A DNA stretch of 47,857 nucleotides from contig JAIELC010000072.1 in assembly GCA_019753375.1 (NCBI GenBank), positions 1 through 47,857 of the forward strand, written 5' to 3'. The notes beneath the pieces were generated by a model. It did no database searches, had not been told where the DNA came from, and saw nothing but the letters and a program-made list of their open reading frames with translations. Made by a program: the position numbers and the translations under genes. This document shows positions 26,040 to 34,675 of this stretch, one piece after another. This DNA is from Sphingomonas sp. (GTDB taxonomy: Bacteria > Pseudomonadota > Alphaproteobacteria > Sphingomonadales > Sphingomonadaceae). How positions within the stretch are numbered: position 1 is the first letter of the stretch; every line of letters starts with the position of its first letter.

Positions 26040-27536
26040 TTATCCGCCAAAGGCCCGCCGAATTAGATCGGTGGTCGACGGATCAAATTCCAGTGCCCCG
26101 CTCCCGGCCGCTTTGGCCATTTCCTTGCCGAGCTCAACGCCGAACTGGTCGAACGGGTTGATGCCCAGCAGCACGCCGTTCACAAACGTGCGCTGTTCGT
26201 AAAATGCGATCAGCGCGCCCAGCGTGCGCGGTTCGAGCACATCGATCAGGATCGTCGATGACGGCCGGTCGCCCGGATAAGCGCGCGCGAGGTCCGCATC
26301 ATTCGCGCGACCCTTCATCAACGCGGCGCCCTGCGCAAAGGCATTGAGCAGCAGCTGGCGGTGATGGTCTTCATTCAGGGCATCGCCGGGTTCGGCGACC
26401 GCAACGAATTCAACCGGCACCAGATGCGTGCCCTGATGGAGCAGCTGGAACACGGCATGCTGGGCATCGGTACCCACGCCGCCCCAGGTAATCGGCGCGG
26501 TCGCCCGACCAACTGGCTGGCCGTCGATGCCAACGCTTTTGCCGTTCGATTCCATCTCCAGCTGCTGAAGATAGCTGGGCAACAACCGCAGGCGTTCGTC
26601 ATAGGCGAACACCGCCCGCGTTTCGCAGCCCCGGTTCTGGGTGTAATAAAGGTCGGCAAAGGCGGCGAGCACCGGGGCGTTTTCATGCGCCGCGGCGAGC
26701 CGGAAATGCCGGTCCATTTCACCCGCCCCTTCCAGCAATTGTTCAAACGCATCCCAGCCGAGCGCCAGCGCGGCCGGAAAGCCGATCGACGACCACAGCG
26801 AATAACGCCCGCCGACCGATTCGCCGAACGGCAGCACGCGGGTATCATCGACGCCCCATTCGACCGCCTTGTCGGGCGCAGCGGTCAACGCGATCACGCG
26901 GCCAAACGGATCCTCAACGCCGCCTTCGCGCAGCCATTGCAGCGCGCTGTTGGCGTTCAGCATCGTTTCCGTTGTGGTAAAGGTTTTTGACGCCAGCACG
27001 ACCAATGTTGCGTCCGCTTCGAATTTGGCGAACGCTTCTTCCAGCGCCACCCCATCGACGTTCGAAACGATCGCCACATCATAACGGCGGTCGTCTCGAC
27101 CCAGCGCGTCGACGATCAGGTCAGGCCCCAGCGCCGATCCGCCAATGCCGATGTGCAGAATGTGGCGGACATCGCCAAGCGCGCCCGCTTCGATCGCGTC
27201 GATCAGCGCGCGCATCCGGGCGTGGAGTGCGGCCGCGCGCGCCACGCTTTCCGGTGCCCCTTCGCCGCGCTCGGCGGTATGCTCAACCGCGCGCCCTTCG
27301 CTGGTGTTGATCGTGTCGCCGCGGAACATCGCCTCGCGCTTTCCGGGCAGATCCTGCGCCTTGGCGACCGCTTCAAACGCGGTCACCGCGGCGGGCGTCA
27401 GGTGCGTCTTGCTGAAATCAAAATGCAGGCCGGCAACATCGACCGAAAACCGCGCCAGCCGACCGGGATCGCCGGCGAATAACGTCTCAAGACGATCGCG
27501 CCCCAGCGCAACGATCGGGCTCCAGTCGGCGGCCAT
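26040..27536 (-). CDS. pgi: glucose-6-phosphate isomerase
   Basis: 498 residues; it interconverts glucose-6-phosphate and fructose-6-phosphate. Visible motifs are 'ILHIGIGGSALGPDLIVDAL', 'VLASKTFTTTETMLNANSAL', the PGI signature 'VGGRYSLWSSIGFPAALALG', 'PSYLQQLEMESNGKSV' (catalytic Glu), 'LLHQGTHLVPVEFVAVAEP' and 'NPFDQFGVELGK' (catalytic Lys). The length is slightly below E. coli Pgi (549) and usual for alphaproteobacteria. GGAG lies seven bases before ATG 27536. It is divergent from lepB, with 189 bp between the starts, and followed by gor; the pairing links NADPH-generating sugar metabolism to glutathione redox. Confidence 0.97.
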   Translation of the reverse strand: MAADWSPIVALGRDRLETLFAGDPGRLARFSVDVAGLHFDFSKTHLTPAAVTAFEAVAKAQDLPGKREAMFRGDTINTSEGRAVEHTAERGEGAPESVARAAALHARMRALIDAIEAGALGDVRHILHIGIGGSALGPDLIVDALGRDDRRYDVAIVSNVDGVALEEAFAKFEADATLVVLASKTFTTTETMLNANSALQWLREGGVEDPFGRVIALTAAPDKAVEWGVDDTRVLPFGESVGGRYSLWSSIGFPAALALGWDAFEQLLEGAGEMDRHFRLAAAHENAPVLAAFADLYYTQNRGCETRAVFAYDERLRLLPSYLQQLEMESNGKSVGIDGQPVGRATAPITWGGVGTDAQHAVFQLLHQGTHLVPVEFVAVAEPGDALNEDHHRQLLLNAFAQGAALMKGRANDADLARAYPGDRPSSTILIDVLEPRTLGALIAFYEQRTFVNGVLLGINPFDQFGVELGKEMAKAAGSGALEFDPSTTDLIRRAFGG

Positions 27537-27725
27537 GGCGATTCTCCAGCGGCAAAGGCGTTTCCCTAGTCATGATCACCCGCCAATGCCACCGCCACGG
27601 CGGCAGTCGCGGGCCGATGATGCACTTTTTCAGGCCATAGCCGCCGATAACCCTGCCCGACTTCGGGACCGCGCTGTTGGGCTGCCCGCTTGACGACGCG
27701 GTCGCAGACCACCAAAGCGCGGCGG

Positions 27726-28586
27726 ATGACTGACCCCGAAACCACCCAGCCTGATCTTGTTGCGTCGCCAGGCGGCGGGACCGATGCTGTTGCCGCGCCG
27801 AAACCCGCCGCCAAATCGGAACTGCGCGAAACACTGGGCTTTTTGCTGAAGCTGGCGATTGCCGTCGCGATCCTGCGCAGCTTCATTTTTTCGCCGTTCA
27901 ACATTCCGTCTGAATCGATGCTGCCGCGGCTGTACATCGGCGATTATCTGTTCATTTCGAAATGGAACTATGGCTATTCGCGCTACAGCTTGCCGCTGAG
28001 CGCGCCGTTGATCCCGGGCCAGATTTTTGCCCGCCTGCCCGAGCGCGGTGACGTTGTCGTGTTCAAGGCGCCGCCCGCGAACAGCGAGGATTACATCAAG
28101 CGCGTGATCGGCCTGCCGGGCGATACCATCCAGATGGTGCATGGCCAGGTGATCCTGAACGGCGTCGCGGTCAAACAGGATGCGGTGCCCGATTTCACCA
28201 TTCCGGTCAGCCCGAATTACCAATGCCGTGCTGAATTTCAGGACAGCGATGCCAAGGGGCGCCCAATCTGCCGGTACCGCGCCGTGCGGGAAACGCTGCC
28301 CAACGGCAAAAGTTACATCACGCTCGACCGCGGCCAGACCTCTGCCGACGACACCGATGTCTACACCGTGCCGGCAGGCCATGTCTTCATGATGGGTGAC
28401 AATCGCGACGACAGCGAAGACAGCCGGTTTGCGCAGGAAGTCGGCGGCATCGGTTATGTCCCGGTGGAAAATCTGGAAGGCCGCGCCGTCATCAAATTCT
28501 GGTCGACCGACGGATCGGCGGCGCTGTTGCTGCCCTGGACCTGGTTCACCGCCGCGCGCTGGGACAGGATCGGAGGCGGCTTTTGA
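27726..28586 (+). CDS. lepB: signal peptidase I
   Basis: 286 residues. One membrane anchor (about residues 37-53) is followed by the periplasmic catalytic domain. The Ser/Lys dyad is S64 in 'FNIPSESMLPRLYIGDYLF' and K125 in 'EDYIKRVIGLPGD'; the box 'VPAGHVFMMGDNRDDSEDSR' is also conserved. It removes signal peptides from exported proteins, several of which are coded in this window. The start at 27726 follows weak G-rich sequence; TTG 27690 is an in-frame alternative. The stop overlaps the TTG start of rnc, giving the common alphaproteobacterial order lepB-rnc-era. Confidence 0.95.
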   Translation: MTDPETTQPDLVASPGGGTDAVAAPKPAAKSELRETLGFLLKLAIAVAILRSFIFSPFNIPSESMLPRLYIGDYLFISKWNYGYSRYSLPLSAPLIPGQIFARLPERGDVVVFKAPPANSEDYIKRVIGLPGDTIQMVHGQVILNGVAVKQDAVPDFTIPVSPNYQCRAEFQDSDAKGRPICRYRAVRETLPNGKSYITLDRGQTSADDTDVYTVPAGHVFMMGDNRDDSEDSRFAQEVGGIGYVPVENLEGRAVIKFWSTDGSAALLLPWTWFTAARWDRIGGGF

Positions 28587-29254
28587 CCGACGGCGGGATC
28601 ACCGCCTGGCTCGCCGACAGCCTGGGCGCGGCACCCACCGATCTGGCGCTATATCATCGCGCGCTGACGCACGGCAGCCAGGCGGCGGCCAATTACGAAC
28701 GCCTGGAATTTCTGGGCGACCGGGTGCTCGGTCTGGTCATTGCCGAATGGTTGTTCGACCTCTTCCCCGGCGAACCGGAAGGCGCGATGTCGAAGCGGCT
28801 GAACGCGATCGTCACCGGGGCTGTGTGCGCCAGCGTGGCGCGCACCATTGGGGTCCAGCCATATCTCAAGCTTGGCAAGCAAGCGCGCGATGATGGGGCA
28901 TCGGACAGCGACAATGTGCTGGGCGATGTGATGGAGGCGCTGATCGGTGCGCTCTACCTTGACCACGGGCTGGTGCCTGCGCGCAAAGCCATTCGCCGGT
29001 TATGGGCCACGCACATATCCAGCCACGCCGTCGCGCCGCAGCACCCCAAATCGGCGCTGCAGGAATGGGCGGCCGCGCACAACCGCCGTCCACCCGACTA
29101 TGCGGTGATCGACCGGTCCGGCCCGCAGCATGCCCCGGTCTTTACCGTGCGTGTTACCATCGGCAGCCTGGCTGAGGCGATGGCCACGGGGACATCAAAA
29201 CAGGAAGCCGAAACCGCAGCCGCGGCGGCATTGTTGGAGCAATTGGGATCATGA
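28583..29254 (+). CDS. rnc: ribonuclease III
   Basis: 223 residues. The endonuclease domain carries the signature 'ERLEFLGDRVLG' (39-50), with the second acidic pair in 'NVLGDVMEALIGALYLDHG' (D115, E118). A double-stranded RNA-binding domain follows ('PKSALQEWAAAHNRRPPDY', 'FTVRVTIGSLAEAMATGTSK', 'QEAETAAAAALLEQL'). It processes rRNA precursors and other structured RNA. It starts at TTG 28583, overlapping the lepB stop and preceded by GGAGG. Its stop overlaps the ATG of era (ATGA), so the three are translationally coupled. Confidence 0.95.
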   Translation: MTDGGITAWLADSLGAAPTDLALYHRALTHGSQAAANYERLEFLGDRVLGLVIAEWLFDLFPGEPEGAMSKRLNAIVTGAVCASVARTIGVQPYLKLGKQARDDGASDSDNVLGDVMEALIGALYLDHGLVPARKAIRRLWATHISSHAVAPQHPKSALQEWAAAHNRRPPDYAVIDRSGPQHAPVFTVRVTIGSLAEAMATGTSKQEAETAAAAALLEQLGS

Positions 29255-30147
29255 CCGAACAATCATGCGGTCTGGTCGCGGTGGTCGGGGCGCCCAATGC
29301 GGGCAAGTCGACACTGGTCAATGCGCTGGTCGGTCAGAAGGTGGCGATCGTCAGCCCCAAGGCCCAGACCACGCGGACCCGGCTGATGGGAGTCGCGATC
29401 GAAGGACCAGCGCAGCTGCTGCTGGTCGATACGCCGGGCATTTTTGAACCCAAGCGCCGGCTCGACCGCGCCATGGTCGCGGCGGCGTGGAGCGGCGCAG
29501 AAGGGGCCGATGTCATTGCGCTGATCGTCGATGCCAAAGGAGGGCTTGGCCCCAAGGTCATGCCGATCGTCGAGGCAATCGCTGGCCGGCGCGAGCCCAA
29601 ATATCTGATCCTCAACAAGGTCGACATCGCCGACAAGGCGCGGCTGCTGACCCATGCCCAGCGGCTTAATGAAGCAGCCGATTTCAAGGAAACCTTTTTC
29701 GTCAGTGCGCAAACCGGCGATGGCCTGCCCGAACTCAAGGCAACGCTCGCCGCCACCATGCCCAAGGGGCCGTGGCACTTCCCCGAAGATCAGGTGTCTG
29801 ACGCAACCGAGCGCATGCTGGCGGCTGAAGTGACGCGCGAGCAACTCTATCTCCAGCTCCACGCAGAACTGCCCTATGACAGCGCGGTGGAGACCGAACA
29901 ATATAAGGAGCGGGAGGATGGATCGGTTGAGATCCATCAGCAGATCCTGGTCGCCCGGCCTACCCAGCGCGCCATCGTGCTCGGCAAGGGCGGCCAGCGC
30001 ATCAAGGAAATCGGCGCGCGCGCGCGCAACCAGCTCGCCGAGCTGCTCGGCCATCCGGTGCATCTGTATCTGCACGTGAAAGTGAAGGAAGACTGGGATA
30101 ACGACCGTCAGGTATACCGCGATATCGGGCTGGATTGGGTAGAATGA
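29251..30147 (+). CDS. era: GTPase Era
   Basis: 298 residues. The GTPase domain has G1 'GAPNAGKST' (13-21), a threonine-rich G2 ('QTTRTRL'), G3 'DTPG' in 'LLLVDTPGIFEP' and G4 'NKVD'. The C-terminal KH domain is recognised by 'IVLGKGGQRIKEIGARARNQ'. Era binds the 3' end of 16S rRNA and assists 30S maturation. It is coupled to rnc by ATGA. Unusually, the next gene is not recO but a nitrilase family gene whose start overlaps the era stop. Confidence 0.96.
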   Translation: MTEQSCGLVAVVGAPNAGKSTLVNALVGQKVAIVSPKAQTTRTRLMGVAIEGPAQLLLVDTPGIFEPKRRLDRAMVAAAWSGAEGADVIALIVDAKGGLGPKVMPIVEAIAGRREPKYLILNKVDIADKARLLTHAQRLNEAADFKETFFVSAQTGDGLPELKATLAATMPKGPWHFPEDQVSDATERMLAAEVTREQLYLQLHAELPYDSAVETEQYKEREDGSVEIHQQILVARPTQRAIVLGKGGQRIKEIGARARNQLAELLGHPVHLYLHVKVKEDWDNDRQVYRDIGLDWVE

Positions 30148-31112
30148 GCCGCACCGTCAAAGCCGCCATTGTGCAGGCCGCACCAGTGCCGCTTGCGATT
30201 GACCATGGCATCGCCATGCTGGCCGATCATATCTGCGACGCGATCGATGCCGGCGCGCAGGTGGTGGCGTTTGGTGAGACATTTCTGGGTGGCTATCCGC
30301 TCTGGCTTGATGAGGCACCGGGGGCAGCAATCTGGGACCATCCCGGCACCCGCGCCCTGCACGCGATTATCCTCGATCAGGCGATCCGGCCCAATGATCC
30401 CCGATTGGCGCCGATCCAGACCTTGGTTGATCGGTCGGGCATCATCGTTTCGGTCGGCGCGCATGAACGCGTGCGCACGACGCTGACCAACACCCAGTTT
30501 ATTTTTCGCCCGAATTTTCCGCCGATCGGCCATCGCAAGCTGGTGCCGACGCATGGCGAGCGCCTGATCTGGGGGCGGGGCGACGGATCGACGATCGATG
30601 TTCATCAGGCCGAATGGGGCAATGTCGGCAATCTGATCTGCTGGGAACACTGGATGCCGTTCGCGCGCGCGGCCATGCACCATCAAAGCGAAGCGATCCA
30701 CATCGCCGCCTGGCCATCGGTCCGGGAGATGTATTTGATTGCCAGCCGACATTATGCGTTTGAAGGACGCTGCTTTGTCCTTGCGGCAGGCACGATCCAG
30801 ACCCGCGATGATGTGCTGGCCGGCCTCGAACTGGTCGGCGGCGATGCCGATGCGCAAGCGCTGATTCTCGATATGCCGGCGGGTCAGCTGCAATTTGGCG
30901 GCAGTGCCATTATCGCGCCCGACGGCAATATCATCGCGCAGGCAGGCGACGATGCCGACATATTGGTCGCCGATCTGGACCTGGCAGCGATCGGCCGGGC
31001 GCTCACCTCGCTCGACACGGATGGCCATTATGCCCGGCCCGATATTTTCGAATTGCGGATCGACAAGCGCGCCCGTCACGGCGTGACCGAGGCGGAAGAC
31101 CCGTTGGCGTGA
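30144..31112 (+). CDS. carbon-nitrogen hydrolase (nitrilase) family protein
   Basis: 322 residues. The catalytic triad is complete: E45 in 'VVAFGETFLGGYP', K132 in 'GHRKLVPTHGERLIWG' and C166 in 'GNLICWEHWMPFARAAM'. The 'CWEHWMP' context is that of true nitrilases (nitrile to acid) rather than amidases or N-carbamylases. ATG 30144 overlaps the stop of era (ATGA), so it is expressed from the lepB-rnc-era unit, although its function has no obvious tie to RNA or ribosomes. Alternative start GTG 30135 would extend it by three codons. Substrate unknown. Confidence 0.92.
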   Translation: MSRTVKAAIVQAAPVPLAIDHGIAMLADHICDAIDAGAQVVAFGETFLGGYPLWLDEAPGAAIWDHPGTRALHAIILDQAIRPNDPRLAPIQTLVDRSGIIVSVGAHERVRTTLTNTQFIFRPNFPPIGHRKLVPTHGERLIWGRGDGSTIDVHQAEWGNVGNLICWEHWMPFARAAMHHQSEAIHIAAWPSVREMYLIASRHYAFEGRCFVLAAGTIQTRDDVLAGLELVGGDADAQALILDMPAGQLQFGGSAIIAPDGNIIAQAGDDADILVADLDLAAIGRALTSLDTDGHYARPDIFELRIDKRARHGVTEAEDPLA

Positions 31113-31146
31113 CCGCCGTGGCGATGGTGCGGGGGTCCGATCCGCG

Positions 31147-32310
31147 CTAACGCTTCGCCCGGATCGCTTCCCCCTGTTGATCCAGCACTGGTGGGGGGAT
31201 AGTGTCCCGCACCGCCGCCGCGCCAAATTTCACCGGCGCGCGCATTTCATAATAGGCGCCTTCGGTCGGATGGGTCCGACGCCGGAAAAAGCCGGTCGCC
31301 TGCAAATGCGGATCGTTGAGGATGTCGTCAATGTCGCGCGCGGGCTGCGCGGGCAGATTGGCGGCGGCACACCGGGTGGCAAGATCCAGCGTCGTGAAAC
31401 CCGGCGTCAGCCGCGCCACTTCGGCATAAAGCAACGCCAGGTTGCGAAACCGATCCGCTGGTGTCGCGAATTCCGGCGCGTCCAGAAACCCTGGATTACC
31501 CAGCAACGTCAGCAACGGCAGCCAATCACGGTCGGTATAGGCAGCGATGCTGATATAACCGTCGCTGGTCGGAAAGGGCTGGCGATGCGGATCAACCTGC
31601 CGCGCATAGCAACTGGGGGCGTTGGGCGGATCAAAGGTCAGGCCGCCCAGATGTTCGATCAGCATGAAACTGGTGAACGCTTCGAGCATCGGGACTTCGA
31701 CCAGCTGCCCCTCGCCGGTGCGCATCCGGTGGATCAGCGCGGCGAGCACCGCATAGACGCCGTGGAGCCCCGAAACCTTGTCGGCGATCAGCGATGGAAT
31801 GTAACGCGCCGCCGGATTGCCATCGACCCGCCGCGCCAGGCTGGTGGCACCACTCGCTGCCTGAATGACATCGTCATAGGCAGGCAAATCGGCATAGGGC
31901 CCGTCCTGACCAAACCCTACGCAGTGCAGATAGATGATGTCGGGCTTCAGCGCGCGGACGCTGGCATAATCGAGCCCGAGCCGTTCTGCCGCCTTGCCGC
32001 GCACGTTGAGCACAAACACATCGGCTTCCGCCAGCAGCGCGCGCATCACCGCCGCATCACCGGGCTGTTTCAGATCAAGCATCACCGACTGTTTGCCGCG
32101 ATTTATGGCCAGAAATCCCGGGCCCATGCCGGGCGTGACCGCTGGCTTGCCGGCGCGACGAAACAGGTCGCCCCATGGCGGTGCCTCTACCTTGATCACC
32201 TCGGCGCCCAGATCGGCCAGCGTCTGGGTACAATAGGGTCCAAATACCACGCTGGTCAGATCGATGACCTTGATACCGCTCAGCATCGGCTGGCCGTCAC
32301 CCGGTGTCAT
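31147..32310 (-). CDS. class III CoA-transferase (CaiB/BaiF family)
   Basis: 387 residues. Family III enzymes move CoA between acids through an aspartyl-CoA thioester. The N-terminal 'LSGIKVIDLTSVVFGPYCTQ' and 'LADLGAEVIKVEAPPWGD' are characteristic, and D177 in 'IPSLIADKVSGLHGVYAVL' is at the position of the catalytic Asp (169 in formyl-CoA transferase). The C-terminal part, 'ILNDPHLQATGFFRRRTHPT', is also standard. Its ATG overlaps the stop of the upstream thiolase-like gene (ATGA). The gene converges with the nitrilase gene. A role in degrading an unidentified acid as its CoA ester, with the thiolase, is inferred. Confidence 0.93.
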   Translation of the reverse strand: MTPGDGQPMLSGIKVIDLTSVVFGPYCTQTLADLGAEVIKVEAPPWGDLFRRAGKPAVTPGMGPGFLAINRGKQSVMLDLKQPGDAAVMRALLAEADVFVLNVRGKAAERLGLDYASVRALKPDIIYLHCVGFGQDGPYADLPAYDDVIQAASGATSLARRVDGNPAARYIPSLIADKVSGLHGVYAVLAALIHRMRTGEGQLVEVPMLEAFTSFMLIEHLGGLTFDPPNAPSCYARQVDPHRQPFPTSDGYISIAAYTDRDWLPLLTLLGNPGFLDAPEFATPADRFRNLALLYAEVARLTPGFTTLDLATRCAAANLPAQPARDIDDILNDPHLQATGFFRRRTHPTEGAYYEMRAPVKFGAAAVRDTIPPPVLDQQGEAIRAKR

Positions 32311-33902
32311 GCGGTCGGCCCGATATGATCGATCATGTTGATGTCTCCTTCGCGCGCAATGCCAACCGCCAGCCCGATGGGATCGTGGCGCAGCATCGCC
32401 GTCAATATTGCGGTGTCGTCGCGGCGAATGCGCGCCAGCACCCGGCTCTTGTCCGTGGTGGTCGCGATGACATAGCCGCGGACCGGAACCCCCCTGGCGA
32501 ATGTAACACCGTAGCTATCGATTGTGGCATCCACCGGCCCGTCAACCAGACGCGGCGTCGGATCGGCGGCGATTTGCTGCACCAATGCTGCACTGGATTG
32601 CGGTTGCCAGGCGATGGGCGCGACCGCCGAATAAACGCCCGCTGCCTCCTTTGACAGGAATCCGCCATTGGCCAGCACCAACCCGAAGGCGTCGGGCGCG
32701 GCGCGCAGCCGTTCGGCCATCGACGCAATCGCGTGCAGCGAGTAACTGTTACCGGGACCACCAAAAAACGGCAGCCCCCCGGTCACTGTCGCGGGGATGG
32801 TCCGCCAGTCGAGCGCCAGCGCCTCGGCAGCGAGCAGCACCGCGCATGGAAAGCAGCTGTACAAATCAAACCAAGCAATATCCGCTGTCGTCTTGCCCGA
32901 TGTCGCCAGCGCATGCGCCAGCACCAGTTCAATCGCGCGTGACCGTGACAAATCGGGCCGTTCGGTCGGAACACGATCCGCCACATCGGCATGGCCGTGC
33001 AGATAGAGTCGCCTCTGCTGCGGCACCCCAAGCCGATCGGCCTCGGCCACCGACGTAAGCACCACGGCAGCGCCCTGGTTCACCGCGTCCTGCGCGACAT
33101 GCCATTTGAGATAGGGATCAGCGACCGGATAATTTTCGGCTGACGGCGTCATCAGAAACTCGACCGACCGTTCGACGGGAAATTGACTGTAAGGATTGCG
33201 CGCTGCGATCGCTGAAAAGCCGCTCCAAAGCTCCGCCATCAGCGCCGCATACGCCCGGCGCCCCAGCCCCATTCGCGCCCGCAGCGCATGGTCAAACGCT
33301 GGATAGGTCTGGGTCGGCATGCCCAGGCCGTTGGTCAGTTCATAGGCGGACAAAAGCCGCTTGCCGAGGCCGCGGTCCTCCAGTGTCGTGCCCGTGCCCG
33401 TGCCCGTGCCCGTGCTCGTGCCCGTGCTCGTGCCCGTGCTCGTGCTCCGCGACCAGTCGAGCGTCAGCCCGCGCCGCTGCGCGACCTTTTGTGCCGCGGT
33501 TGCCTCACTGCCGGCGATCATCACCGCCCGCGCTGTGCCCGCAAAAATCGCCGCGGCTGCTTCATTGACCAGCGCCTGGGGCTGATCGCCCCCGGCCACC
33601 GAATAAATGGCGTCGCGCGGCATCAACCCAAGATCATCGGCGAGCGTTCCCGGTGGGTTCGCGCACCGCCCAAAGGGATAGATCGACCCGGGGACCGAAT
33701 CGGCCATCGTTCTGATCACGTACAGGCAGTCGATCGTCGCCATCAGGCCATCGGCCGCGCCGCTATCGGCCAGCGCGATACGGGCGGCACGCGCACGCAG
33801 GCTGGCGGGATCGGGCGCTGATCGGGCGTCCTCCCCATCCCAATGATCAACCGTCTGGCCCACCCCGACCAGCACCGGCGTACGGGGATCGATCGCGGTC
33901 AT
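32307..33902 (-). CDS. thiolase-like protein (acetyl-CoA acetyltransferase-related, TLP1 type)
   Basis: 531 residues. The thiolase fold is visible in 'TPVLVGVGQTVDHWDGEDAR', 'AIYSVAGGDQPQALVNEAAA', 'FDLYSCFPCAVLLAAEAL' and 'GGLPFFGGPGNSYSLHAIAS'. The usual catalytic Cys in the C-A-S-G motif is replaced by Gly-Gly, as in the SCP2/TLP1-like group. A C-terminal OB-like extension ('DSYGVTFARGVPVRGYVIAT') also fits TLP1. So it may bind acyl-CoA without classical thiolysis. Residues about 152-172 are a Ser/Thr/Gly run ('STSTGTSTGTSTGTGTGTGT') encoded by a hexamer repeat. ATG overlaps the sirtuin stop and its stop overlaps the CoA-transferase start. Confidence 0.85.
   Translation of the reverse strand: MTAIDPRTPVLVGVGQTVDHWDGEDARSAPDPASLRARAARIALADSGAADGLMATIDCLYVIRTMADSVPGSIYPFGRCANPPGTLADDLGLMPRDAIYSVAGGDQPQALVNEAAAAIFAGTARAVMIAGSEATAAQKVAQRRGLTLDWSRSTSTGTSTGTSTGTGTGTGTTLEDRGLGKRLLSAYELTNGLGMPTQTYPAFDHALRARMGLGRRAYAALMAELWSGFSAIAARNPYSQFPVERSVEFLMTPSAENYPVADPYLKWHVAQDAVNQGAAVVLTSVAEADRLGVPQQRRLYLHGHADVADRVPTERPDLSRSRAIELVLAHALATSGKTTADIAWFDLYSCFPCAVLLAAEALALDWRTIPATVTGGLPFFGGPGNSYSLHAIASMAERLRAAPDAFGLVLANGGFLSKEAAGVYSAVAPIAWQPQSSAALVQQIAADPTPRLVDGPVDATIDSYGVTFARGVPVRGYVIATTTDKSRVLARIRRDDTAILTAMLRHDPIGLAVGIAREGDINMIDHIGPTA
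33385..33447. repeat. in-frame hexanucleotide repeat inside the thiolase-like gene
   Basis: The plus strand reads GTG followed by about nine hexamers CCCGTG or CTCGTG. The first four are CCCGTG, then the two types alternate. On the coding strand they give Gly-Thr or Ser-Thr dipeptides. Since the unit is 6 bp, gain or loss of copies keeps the frame. Confidence 0.9.
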
Positions 33903-34609
33903 GCGGCAACACCGGCCAGGACGGCATCGACCCAGGCGGGGACCAGCAACCCTGCCGGGCCGATCCGGCTTTCGTGAAAGAAGCTGCTGCCCTCCGATGG
34001 ATCAAGATTGAGTTCCAGCGTGGCCGCGCCATAATGACGGGCACTGCGCACAAAACCCGCAGCGGGATAGACGGCGCCCGACGTGCCGATCGAAACAAAC
34101 AGGTCCGCGCGCGCCAGCGCGGCTTCGATCATCTCCATGGCGTAGGGAATTTCGCCAAAGAACACGATGTCGGGCCGCAGCATCGGCGCCCCGCAAACGC
34201 TGCAGCTGGTGCCGGGCGGCAAGGTGCCCTGCCAGGGCTGCCGGGCAGCGCAGGCCGCGCACAGCGCTGATTTCAGAGCGCCGTGCATATGGATCATCCG
34301 CCGCGTCCCAGCCCGTTCGTGCAGGTCGTCGACATTCTGGGTAACGATCAGCAACGCGCCCGGCCAGGCCGCATCGAGCCGCGCCAGTGCTCGGTGCGCC
34401 GCATTGGGTTCTACCGCCGCCAGCGCGGCCCGGCGCAGATCATAGAAATGGTGAACCAGATCGGGATCGCTGGCGAGGGCCTCGGGCGTGCAGACATCGT
34501 CGACCCGGTGGCCTTCCCACAGACCGCCGGGCCCGCGAAACGTCGCAATCCCGCTTTCGGCCGAGATACCGGCGCCTGTCAGAACAACGATCGACCCCGG
34601 ATCCCGCAT
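33899..34609 (-). CDS. cobB: Sir2-family NAD-dependent protein deacylase (class III, CobB-like)
   Basis: 236 residues. Motifs: 'IVVLTGAGISAESGIATFRG' (NAD-binding), 'TQNVDDLHERAG' and 'MIHMHGAL' (catalytic His), a zinc site formed by two Cys pairs ('CAAC', 'CSVCG') and 'LFVSIGTSGAVYPAAGF'. Y56 and R59 in 'HHFYDLRRAAL' are the Tyr/Arg pair of class III sirtuins, which recognise succinyl or malonyl as well as acetyl-lysine. ATG 34609 follows a short GCAGG. The stop overlaps the thiolase-like start (ATGA). A role in resetting Acs (gene at 19.6 kb) or the CoA enzymes cotranscribed with it is inferred. Confidence 0.92.
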   Translation of the reverse strand: MRDPGSIVVLTGAGISAESGIATFRGPGGLWEGHRVDDVCTPEALASDPDLVHHFYDLRRAALAAVEPNAAHRALARLDAAWPGALLIVTQNVDDLHERAGTRRMIHMHGALKSALCAACAARQPWQGTLPPGTSCSVCGAPMLRPDIVFFGEIPYAMEMIEAALARADLFVSIGTSGAVYPAAGFVRSARHYGAATLELNLDPSEGSSFFHESRIGPAGLLVPAWVDAVLAGVAA

Positions 34610-34675
34610 CATCCTGCGATAGCGCGTGCCGTGGAGCCGCAAAAGCCCCACGGCACCCCCTGGGCCTCGGCTAAG

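Noticed and set aside
33385..33447. Possible CRISPR-like or phase-variation repeat
   Set aside because: There are no spacers, and the 6-bp unit cannot switch the frame, so it is neither CRISPR nor on/off phase variation.
33288..33821. Plus-strand frame with an (Ala-Arg)n run opposite the thiolase-like gene
   Set aside because: The run is a translation of the hexamer repeat in another frame; the minus-strand gene explains the region.
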